A stretch of DNA of 5,314 bases from Ruminococcaceae bacterium UBA6416 (lineage in GTDB: Bacteria; Bacillota; Clostridia; Oscillospirales; Acutalibacteraceae): positions 1 through 5,314 of the forward strand of contig DJPI01000041.1 in NCBI GenBank assembly GCA_002438505.1. Direction: 5' to 3'. The notes beneath the pieces were generated by a model, which searched no databases, was not told the DNA's origin, and saw only the letters and a program-made list of their open reading frames with translations. This document shows positions 1-4,355 of the stretch, one piece after another. The position numbers were made by a program, and so were the translations under genes. Positions within the stretch are counted from its first letter, which is position 1; each line of letters begins with the position of its first letter.

Positions 1-216
1 ACAAGGCAGCCGGGGCACGGTACCTGTACCCCTGCGGTATACAGTGCAGGTAGGCAGCACACCGCCCGGTTAAGCCCCCAAAGGGGGGGCAGCCGGGCAG
101 GGGCACCCCCTTTGCGGTATACAGTGCAGGTAGGCAGTACACCGCCCGGCAGCGCCCCACAAGGCAGCCGGGGCACGTTGTCTGCCCCTTTGCGGTACAA
201 ACTGTAAACCGCCCGG
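1..216. repeat. Three tandem ~80-base G+C-rich hairpin units
   Basis: Three head-to-tail units lie here, the first cut by the window edge. A 37-base core starting TGCGGTATACAGTGCAGG sits at 33-69 and 113-149, exactly 80 bases apart with one mismatch (C58/T138). A shortened third version is at 191-216 (TGCGGTACAA...CCGCCCGG). The leading part, ACAAGGCAGCCGGGGCACG, is identical at 1-19 and 159-177. Each core opens with GCGGT and closes with ACCGC, which can pair. Units 1 and 3 also have GGGGCA/TGCCCC-type arms, and 74-90 is a tight GCCCCC/GGGGGC hairpin. The block is far more G+C-rich than the A+T-rich DNA after it and ends about 60 bases before a strong ribosome site. No ORF accounts for it. 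Its function is unknown; a structured leader or a mobile-element intergenic repeat are both possible. Confidence 0.85.
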
Positions 217-275
217 AAAACAGCCCACAAAACATCAGCCGCGAAGCACCACACAATCCATGAGGAGGTGTAAAA

Positions 276-359
276 ATGAATAAAGCAGTAGCTTTAACAG
301 TGCTCGAAGTTCCGAGCAAAGCAAGATCACCCACGGAGCTTGAAAAGATATTTATGTAA
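276..359 (+). CDS. 27-residue micro-ORF with strong ribosome site
   Basis: ATG at 276 is preceded by AGGAGG (263-268) at the ideal 7-base spacing, and the frame closes with TAA at 357-359. The peptide begins MNKAVALTVLEVPSKAR and ends ELEKIFM. It has no signal peptide or membrane segment, and I do not recognise a family. Two readings fit. It may be a genuine small protein or leader peptide for the genes after it, which begin 67 bases downstream. Or it may be the surviving 5' end of a longer gene whose remainder was lost when the accessory DNA to its right was acquired. The well-formed ribosome site shows that at least the start was functional. Confidence 0.5.
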   Translation: MNKAVALTVLEVPSKARSPTELEKIFM

Positions 360-389
360 TTTTATCTTATTTTTGCTAAATACTTACGG

Positions 390-395
390 TATAAT
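390..395 (+). promoter_or_regulatory. Probable -10 box for the 426-1189 gene pair
   Basis: A perfect TATAAT lies 31 bases before the start of the next gene, in a short A+T-rich gap. No convincing -35 box is found 16-18 bases upstream: the best positioned hexamer is TTATTT at 367-372. The promoter may be weak, activator-dependent, or secondary to readthrough from upstream. Confidence 0.45.
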
Positions 396-425
396 GCTGT
401 ATAGTAATTCTAAGGAGATGAATGT

Positions 426-851
426 ATGGAAAATATGGAGTTCGATTTTGATCTCGAAATCGGAAATTATAATGAAGAATCCATAAGAGAAACTGATGAA
501 GCATTCGGCGAATTCTTGAGGGAAGAACTGAATGACGGCAAAACGCACATCAGTATTATTAATCCGATCAGGCTTAAAGAAGTTCGCTATGTTTCTGAAT
601 TAATTAAAAAAGCCGTAGAAAAAAACGGCGCAAAAGTTATTTGTGATATTGATATTAAGGCACCGCTCAGCATAGGATATGTGAGCATCACCGGGAAGAA
701 TATCAGGTTCTCAAAACCTCAATATTTCGAGGCGGCGGCAAAGATCGCAAGTAATGTTGAGATTTATCCAAAAACAGACGGAACAATTCAAGTCAATTTT
801 ACTTTTCACAATGTAACGGTAGAAATCGATGAGGAGGATGATGACGAATGA
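426..851 (+). CDS. Hypothetical acidic protein, first gene of a coupled pair
   Basis: This 141-residue protein has an ATG start with AAGGAGA (412-418) at good spacing. I do not recognise the family. The sequence is soluble-looking, with no signal peptide or membrane segment. An acidic N-terminal stretch is followed by an alternating strand/helix region: a helix at about 50-68 (with ELIKKAVEKNG), strands near 69-76 and 84-90, a helix at about 98-110, and a strand pair near 111-132 containing DGTIQVNFTF. The last nine residues (133-141) are almost all Asp/Glu. That tail is coded by GAG GAG GAT GAT GAC, which also supplies the ribosome site for the next gene, and the stop overlaps the next start in ATGA. 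The two products are therefore probably made together and may interact. The C-terminal half resembles that of its partner. Confidence 0.8.
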   Translation: MENMEFDFDLEIGNYNEESIRETDEAFGEFLREELNDGKTHISIINPIRLKEVRYVSELIKKAVEKNGAKVICDIDIKAPLSIGYVSITGKNIRFSKPQYFEAAAKIASNVEIYPKTDGTIQVNFTFHNVTVEIDEEDDDE

Positions 852-1189
852 TTAACACATTTAATGTTTTATCCGAGGTACTTAATGAAGCAAGCAAACA
901 ATTTGGCAGAACGTGGACGGTTTCCCAAAACAGACTTGATGTTTTGAAACAGTACTGTGCCGCTATTGATTTGTTGTGCAAAGAAGTCGATGCGTCTGCA
1001 TTGGAAACAAGCGTAGATGATATCAAAATGACAATTTCAATTAAAGTACAGTGCCCGGAAGTTGTGATAAAGACTCAGGAAAACCTATTTTATATGCTTA
1101 TGTCAAGAACCGTAAGAACCGATTTCTCACAGGTTGACGGGGATTTGCTTATCGACTTTGTCTTTCCGAGCATCTGGGAGCATATCTAA
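848..1189 (+). CDS. Hypothetical protein, second gene of a coupled pair
   Basis: This 113-residue protein starts at ATG 848, overlapping the upstream stop by four bases (ATGA). Its ribosome site, GAGGAGG (831-837), lies inside the upstream gene, the classic arrangement for translational coupling. No family is recognised. A helical N-terminal half (about 5-48) is followed by a strand with TISIKV (62-67), a helix (about 75-90) and a hydrophobic strand DGDLLIDFVF (97-106) ending near the C-terminus. There is no signal peptide or membrane segment. The layout ISI, helix, DG-x-[IL]-x-[VI]-x-F-x-F is shared with the upstream protein, so the pair may be diverged duplicates forming a heteromer. Small coupled genes like this occur among toxin-immunity, anti-defence and phage-derived cargo, but nothing in the sequence selects one of these. 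Confidence 0.8.
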   Translation: MINTFNVLSEVLNEASKQFGRTWTVSQNRLDVLKQYCAAIDLLCKEVDASALETSVDDIKMTISIKVQCPEVVIKTQENLFYMLMSRTVRTDFSQVDGDLLIDFVFPSIWEHI

Positions 1190-1212
1190 GAGGCTATTTC
1201 ATGAACGATAAA

Positions 1213-1241
1213 CGGTGCAGCAAAATCAAACTGCTGCACCG
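1213..1241 (+). terminator. Perfect 10-bp hairpin after the gene pair (no T-run)
   Basis: CGGTGCAGCA (1213-1222) pairs perfectly with TGCTGCACCG (1232-1241) across a 9-base loop, 24 bases after the stop of the second gene. The following bases (CAGAAAATTAATG) lack a T-tract, so it is not a textbook intrinsic terminator. It could stabilise the mRNA 3' end, or act as an operator for the broken DNA-binding gene that follows. Confidence 0.5.
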
Positions 1242-1266
1242 CAGAAAATTAATGAGTGATTTTTAA

Positions 1267-1454
1267 GTGCGAAAGCATAAAACTCATACTTTCTCGGAAG
1301 TAAAACGCCGCTATAACCCAAAAGCTTATGGAGCTGTCAGCGTTCAGCTTCCCAAGAATCTTGTTGCACGTTTCAAAGAAAAAAATGCAAAACCGAGGAA
1401 ATTTCACAAGCGCAGGTTGTCAAAAAAGCAATCGAAACTTTTTTAGCCGAATAA
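1267..1454 (+). pseudogene. Ribbon-helix-helix DNA-binding protein, frameshifted
   Basis: Two overlapping frames together encode one small Arc/CopG-type protein. From GTG 1267 the first frame reads a basic N-terminus, then RYNPKAYGAVSVQLPKNLVA and RFKEKNA: the beta strand and first helix of an RHH domain. From 1389 the -1 frame continues TEEISQAQVVKKAIETFLAE and ends with TAA at 1452-1454: the second helix. Joined, they give about 62 residues, normal for a solo RHH regulator or antitoxin. A one-base loss in the A-run at 1389-1392 would explain the break. Alternatively, A_AAA_AAT at 1380-1386 is in the right phase to be a -1 slippery site. The start is also damaged or unusual: an in-frame ATG at 1252 meets TAA at 1264, and GTG 1267 has no good ribosome site. 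Most likely this is a decaying regulator left from mobile DNA. Confidence 0.75.
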
Positions 1455-1460
1455 GCGTTT

Positions 1461-1488
1461 CCGCCGCGTGTTAATCTCACGGCGGCTT
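1461..1488 (+). terminator. Probable terminator after the RHH relic
   Basis: CCGCCG (1461-1466) pairs with CGGCGG (1480-1485), followed by CTTT, seven bases beyond the relic's stop codon. The stem can extend with GTG/CAC across a two-base bulge. The T-tract is short, so termination may be partial. Confidence 0.55.
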
Positions 1489-1525
1489 TGCGTCAATGCT
1501 TGAGTTTTCTGCTCATATATTTAAC

Positions 1526-1550
1526 GAGGCGCCTTTTAAACAGGCGTCTT
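1526..1550. terminator. Inverted repeat in the convergent intergenic gap
   Basis: GAGGCGCCT (1526-1534) can pair with AGGCGTCTT (1542-1550), nine pairs including two G-T wobbles in the + strand RNA, followed by GTTTATAAT. It lies between the + strand genes on the left and the - strand operon on the right, where extra terminators are expected. Confidence 0.4.
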
Positions 1551-1576
1551 GTTTATAATCTCTTCCGGCATTGCGG

Positions 1577-1620
1577 CAAAATAAAATTCCCGGCAAAGTC
1601 CGAAACAAACTCGCCGGGAA
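1577..1620 (-). terminator. Intrinsic terminator of the PadR operon
   Basis: Read on the - strand, TTCCCGGC (1620-1613) pairs perfectly with GCCGGGAA (1594-1587) and is followed at once by TTTTATTTT. It lies about 60 bases after the stop of the secreted-protein gene and is the best candidate for the 3' end of the three-gene operon. Confidence 0.75.
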
Positions 1621-1681
1621 ATGTGAAGGGTGGATGTGGTCAAAATCAGTCTGTTTATCGCAAAGGCCATAAGCCTTCACG

Positions 1682-2161
1682 TTATGAAAGGACGCCCTTT
1701 GCGCTGCAGGTCAGCGTAACGGAATCAGTAACCGTCTTGGTAACAACACCGAGAGTATATCTCTTAACGGTAAAGTTAACTATTGCCTTGTTACTGCTCT
1801 TTGAGGCTGTTGCACTTGTTACTTTCCACGCACTGTTATAAACCTTCGTTGAAACCGTGGACTTCGTGCAGGTTGCGCTTGAACCGGTGTAAGTAAAAGT
1901 ACCGTTAACTGTTATAACCCAGCGGAGATCTCCGTCTGAGGTATGATATTCATAGTCCTTTGAACCGGTTTTTGTTTTTGTTGCTCTTGTTGCGCTTGTT
2001 TCATCACTTTCATGAAGTTTGACAACAATATATGAGCCGTCTGCAAACACTTGAGTTGCAGAGGCTGTTTTGGTTTCGTCAGTATCAACCGCAAAAACTG
2101 CGATATTGGCTGCCGAAAGAATCATTATTGCTGCCAAAAGGACAGACAATATTTTTTTCAA
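1682..2161 (-). CDS. Small secreted protein, last gene of the PadR operon (TTG start)
   Basis: The 159-residue product opens with a signal peptide: KK, a hydrophobic core (about 4-23), and a likely Ala-x-Ala-type cleavage near FAVD (23-26). The mature part is rich in Thr, Ser and Lys and looks all-beta, with LRWVITVNGTFTYTG (79-93) and repeated short strands. Two cysteines (98 and 152) could form a disulfide outside the cell. There is no anchor motif, so it is probably released or loosely wall-bound. No function is recognised. The start codon is TTG at 2161, chosen because GGAGGA (2173-2168) lies six bases upstream and the signal peptide begins there; the upstream gene stops only two bases before it. 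Co-transcription with a PadR repressor and a HAAS protein suggests it is the regulated output of the operon. Confidence 0.85.
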   Translation of the reverse strand: MKKILSVLLAAIMILSAANIAVFAVDTDETKTASATQVFADGSYIVVKLHESDETSATRATKTKTGSKDYEYHTSDGDLRWVITVNGTFTYTGSSATCTKSTVSTKVYNSAWKVTSATASKSSNKAIVNFTVKRYTLGVVTKTVTDSVTLTCSAKGVLS

Positions 2162-2163
2162 TT

Positions 2164-2562
2164 TTATTCCTCCGTAATTTCATAAACACCACCGCTTGAA
2201 GTGATGTTTTCATAAACTTTCTCAACAGCATATCCCTTGCTGTCTTGATGTGATTCCCAAAGTACAAAGCCATAAGACACTGCTATAATTGCAAGCAGCG
2301 CCGCCAGTGAAACAGCTATGACCTTTTTGATGTTGATTCTCTTTTTGATCTCACCCACATCGGCATCGCAAATCATTTCCTTTGCAATGGCCGACGGTTC
2401 ACCAAAACGAGCGCAGAGCTCGTTATAAGTGACATTTGAATTTTCCGCGCACGCCTCCTCGACACCCGTGGTGACACTATTCAGAAAGCTTGCTTTCTGC
2501 TTGCCGGAGCCAACGAGAGCGTTTTCAACATCTTTTAAATACTTCTTTGTATCTTTATTCAT
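2164..2562 (-). CDS. HAAS-domain (DUF1700/DUF6120-like) single-pass membrane protein
   Basis: This 132-residue protein has a helical N-terminal domain, with KYLKDVENAL (8-17) and YNELCARFGEPSAIAKEM (46-63). That matches the HAAS pattern of a short helical bundle ending in an F-G-E-P-S-x-I-A helix. A single membrane helix follows (about 79-102) with KK just before it, then a short outer tail. HAAS proteins are typically encoded beside PadR regulators in Firmicutes and are thought to act as membrane partners in signalling; their exact mechanism is poorly known. ATG 2562 is chosen over the upstream TTG 2580 because AGGAG lies eight bases before it and the domain begins there. The start overlaps the padR stop by eight bases (ATGAATAA), and the stop is two bases from the next start, so all three genes are tightly coupled. 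Confidence 0.85.
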   Translation of the reverse strand: MNKDTKKYLKDVENALVGSGKQKASFLNSVTTGVEEACAENSNVTYNELCARFGEPSAIAKEMICDADVGEIKKRINIKKVIAVSLAALLAIIAVSYGFVLWESHQDSKGYAVEKVYENITSSGGVYEITEE

Positions 2563-2911
2563 CGTCCTTACTCCTGTCAAGAATCATGGCAACGGCACGA
2601 GAAATTTCATCATACTCTTTGAGCAAAGCATTATAACGCTCAACACCGGAGGGATTGATCGTATAATATCTTCTGATTCTCTTTTTGCCAACAAGCTCAG
2701 TTCTGCCGGTAATATAGCCCTGCTCTTCCATTTTTGTGAGGATCAGATACAGGGAGCCCTCAAGGAGCGTGAAACGGCCGCCGCTCTTTTTTTCAAGAGT
2801 GCGAACGATTCTATAACCGTACATTTCTTCCTGCTGAAGGAGATGGAGAACAAGAAACTCGCTGGTTCCTCTTTTGAAATTATCCTGAATTTGACTCATA
2901 ACAAAAACCAT
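2555..2911 (-). CDS. PadR-family transcriptional repressor
   Basis: A 118-residue winged-helix regulator of the short PadR class. It shows the hallmarks in order: FKRGTSEFLVLHLLQ (helix 1, about 12-26), MYGYRIV (30-36), EGSLYLILTKMEEQGYI (51-67, recognition region), the basic wing GKKRIRRYYTINPSG (75-89) and a C-terminal dimerisation helix. One oddity is that the usual Pro of the S-L-Y-P-I-L motif is Leu (56). PadR proteins bind dyad sites over their own promoter and release DNA when a ligand or stress is sensed. The start is uncertain between ATG 2911 and ATG 2899 (MSQIQ, close to where family members usually begin); neither has a good ribosome site, and the promoter places the mRNA start only about seven bases before 2911. 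Likely autoregulated, with the two downstream genes as targets. Confidence 0.9.
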   Translation of the reverse strand: MVFVMSQIQDNFKRGTSEFLVLHLLQQEEMYGYRIVRTLEKKSGGRFTLLEGSLYLILTKMEEQGYITGRTELVGKKRIRRYYTINPSGVERYNALLKEYDEISRAVAMILDRSKDDE

Positions 2912-2925
2912 GCTTTCTATAAAAT

Positions 2926-2954
2926 ATTATATCACATATAAAGCGCTTTGTAAA
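2926..2954 (-). promoter_or_regulatory. Sigma-A promoter P1 of the PadR operon
   Basis: On the - strand TTTACA (2954-2949) and TATAAT (2931-2926) are separated by exactly 17 bases. The predicted start near 2918 gives a very short leader. TATGTGA lies directly against the -10 box and the palindrome AAGCGCTT (2941-2948) directly follows the -35 box, both good positions for repressor contact. Confidence 0.8.
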
Positions 2955-3043
2955 CCCAATACGCTAAAATATGTGAAGTTTTTTAACATTTTTGTGTTTG
3001 AAAATACGAAAATATTCCTACCCAAACGATAGTATATCACATA
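2928..3043. promoter_or_regulatory. Three copies of TCACATA, candidate PadR operators
   Basis: The 11-mer TATATCACATA occurs exactly at 2928-2938 and 3033-3043. An inverted copy, TATGTGA, is at 2970-2976. The outer copies each abut the -10 box of a - strand promoter. Repeated sites in front of a padR gene fit autorepression; binding by the encoded PadR is inference. Confidence 0.5.
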
Positions 3044-3059
3044 ATTTTGAAAACGTAAA
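3031..3059 (-). promoter_or_regulatory. Upstream tandem promoter P2 of the PadR operon
   Basis: On the - strand TTTACG (3059-3054) and TATACT (3036-3031) are separated by exactly 17 bases, with TATGTGA against the -10 box. This is the same layout as P1, 105 bases further upstream. It would give a leader of about 110-125 bases. The -10 and -35 boxes are each somewhat weaker than those of P1. Confidence 0.5.
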
Positions 3060-3130
3060 TACCTTTTTACAAAAAAGTTTTAAAATTTTATGAAATATAT
3101 ATAAATCTGCACATTTACACGCGCTCAGAT

Positions 3131-3463
3131 TCAGCCGCCGGTCATCTTCATTTCAATCCACGCTCTGACGGCAGGAAGTGACGCCTCAGACGCCTCAAAG
3201 GTTTCAGCCTCATATTCATCATCACTGCGGCAGGAAAAGCTTTTTGTTCCGCGATAGACGGCAGCTTTGATATACTCATTGCCGTCCTCGGTTTTTTCAA
3301 TGAAAACCGCATAATTAAAAAGGTCATCCGAAAAGCAGCCCTTCGCCGGATCCGTTCCGCATGAACCAAAGTATTTGTTATATGTTCCGCCGATTCTTGA
3401 GCCGCCAATCATCCAGTCAAGACGGGGAACGATGATCCTGCTGTCCACTCCGGATTCACCCAA
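3131..3463 (-). CDS. Hypothetical cytoplasmic protein, unsettled 5' end
   Basis: The reading frame codes for 110 residues from TTG 3463, with no signal peptide or membrane segment. I do not recognise the family. Notable parts are a Gly-rich stretch, GGSRIGGTYNKYFGSCGTDP (20-39), two nearby cysteines (35 and 43, the second in KGCFSDD), and a later strand-rich region with IKAAVYRGTKSFSCRSDD (64-82). A strong promoter lies just upstream and predicts an mRNA start near 3475. TTG 3463 is then only about 12 bases in, with its ribosome-site-like AAGGAAG touching the start codon. An ATG at 3477 followed by KKGSWVNPEW is in another frame and stops at 3409. The gene may use an unusual start or have lost its true N-terminus to a frameshift. 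Confidence 0.6.
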   Translation of the reverse strand: MGESGVDSRIIVPRLDWMIGGSRIGGTYNKYFGSCGTDPAKGCFSDDLFNYAVFIEKTEDGNEYIKAAVYRGTKSFSCRSDDEYEAETFEASEASLPAVRAWIEMKMTGG

Positions 3464-3481
3464 CTTCCTTTTTTCATTGTT

Positions 3482-3510
3482 ATTGTATCAGAAACGATTC
3501 GATTAGTCAA
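3482..3510 (-). promoter_or_regulatory. Sigma-A promoter for the 3131-3463 gene
   Basis: On the - strand TTGACT (3510-3505) and TACAAT (3487-3482) are separated by exactly 17 bases. The expected RNA start is near 3475, very close to the coding region. The promoter lies in the gap after the membrane-protein gene, so the downstream gene can be expressed independently. Confidence 0.75.
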
Positions 3511-3550
3511 CACTTGTCGGAAGATATTTTTAATATTTATGCAGTTTTTC

Positions 3551-4261
3551 TTAAATAAATCTTTCCGCAAGAGCCGCTGCTGCCAGTTTGTAACAGCTCC
3601 AAACATATGCAGAAGGAACAATAAAAATGCAAAGAAGAAGAAAAGGCAAAAAGCTCCGCCGCAATTTGAGGAAGCTTGCGGCGCTTCCGTCTGACCTTTT
3701 GACGCTTGCTTTGATACTCTGAATCATCGTTCCGCCGGTGCAGTAAATATACGCAGCAGGAAAAAGCAGCGCAGAAAAACGTCTGAAAAAAAACACTCCG
3801 AGAACAAGAAGCGAAACCGAAAACGCCCACATTACAGAAACGGCGGAAAGCGGCACTTCCTCACTTGCGGCTTTTCCGGTGCAAATGAGCATTACCGCAA
3901 ACGGCAAGAGGCAAAGCAAAAAAATCAGCATCTTTATTATAAGAAGCAAAGCTTCAAACAGTACCGCTCGAAAAAGCGACACTGCCCTTTTGACCTTTCC
4001 GCCCGCAGAAAGAAAAAGGCGAACATTAAAGGCTTTGAACACCAAAATCAAAACCGCAGACAAAAAAGCAGATATGCCGAAAGCCGTGCCCGGTTTCAAA
4101 GTTTCAAAGGCAGAAAAGCCCGAACGGACAAACGCAAACGCCGCCGCAAACGGCAAAACCGTCAGCAGCAATTCGGCAAAGAAGGCAAAATACAGCTTCT
4201 TTTTCATTAAAAGGAGTCTTGCTCTCGCTTCAAGGCGCAGTTCTTTTTCCACAGTCATCAC
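3551..4261 (-). CDS. Hypothetical polytopic membrane protein
   Basis: This 236-residue protein is strongly hydrophobic, with about five or six membrane segments: roughly 23-45, 60-80, 102-127, 138-159, a weaker one near 163-180, and 204-225. Basic patches (KKK 20-22, KVKR 89-92, RR 160-161, KLRR 199-202) lie between them. The N-terminus is a short charged helix (VEKELRLEARARLLLMKKK). The general look is of the multi-pass DUF975-like proteins common in Firmicutes, but I cannot match it firmly. The start is uncertain: GTG 4261 and ATG 4258 are adjacent and neither has a clear ribosome site, while GTG 4252 would have GGTGA a few bases upstream. It follows the Big_2 gene on the same strand but behind a terminator, so it is probably transcribed separately. 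No catalytic motif is visible. Confidence 0.75.
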   Translation of the reverse strand: MMTVEKELRLEARARLLLMKKKLYFAFFAELLLTVLPFAAAFAFVRSGFSAFETLKPGTAFGISAFLSAVLILVFKAFNVRLFLSAGGKVKRAVSLFRAVLFEALLLIIKMLIFLLCLLPFAVMLICTGKAASEEVPLSAVSVMWAFSVSLLVLGVFFFRRFSALLFPAAYIYCTGGTMIQSIKASVKRSDGSAASFLKLRRSFLPFLLLCIFIVPSAYVWSCYKLAAAALAERFI

Positions 4262-4287
4262 CGAGCGTATTTTGGGCAGAACTAACC

Positions 4288-4299
4288 TTGTTTAAACAA
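4288..4299. promoter_or_regulatory. Perfect 12-bp palindrome before the membrane-protein gene
   Basis: TTGTTTAAACAA is a perfect palindrome 27 bases upstream of the GTG start, between the upstream terminator and the gene. Its position suits an operator, though an A+T-rich 12-mer can arise by chance. No clear -35/-10 pair was found in this gap. Confidence 0.35.
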
Positions 4300-4305
4300 A
4301 ACGGC

Positions 4306-4337
4306 AAAGAAAATCCCCCTGCGCTGTTTCGCAAGGG
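4306..4337 (-). terminator. Intrinsic terminator of the Big_2 gene
   Basis: Read on the - strand, CCCTTGCG (4337-4330) pairs with CGCAGGGG (4323-4316), eight pairs including one G-T, across a six-base loop. It is followed by ATTTTCTTT and begins 19 bases after the gene's stop codon. Confidence 0.75.
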
Positions 4338-4355
4338 AGAAGAAGTATCTAAATT

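Noticed and set aside
1..216. CRISPR array at the left edge
   Set aside because: The units run head to tail with a shared 80-base period. The intervening sequence is itself repeated and G+C-rich, with no unique spacers of constant length and no cas genes.
1488..1841. Open frame on the + strand, 117 codons
   Set aside because: It runs through the terminator hairpins and antisense to the secreted-protein gene, has no ribosome site and no protein-like pattern.
2429..2941. Long + strand frame, 170 codons
   Set aside because: It is antisense to padR and the HAAS gene, whose families are clear, and lacks a ribosome site.
3537..3830. Cys/Ser/Phe-rich - strand frame, 97 codons
   Set aside because: It is an alternative frame inside the membrane-protein gene, without a start signal of its own.
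3879..4295. Lys/Arg-rich + strand frame, 138 codons
   Set aside because: It is the mirror of the hydrophobic membrane-protein gene; low-complexity basic sequence is the expected antisense product.
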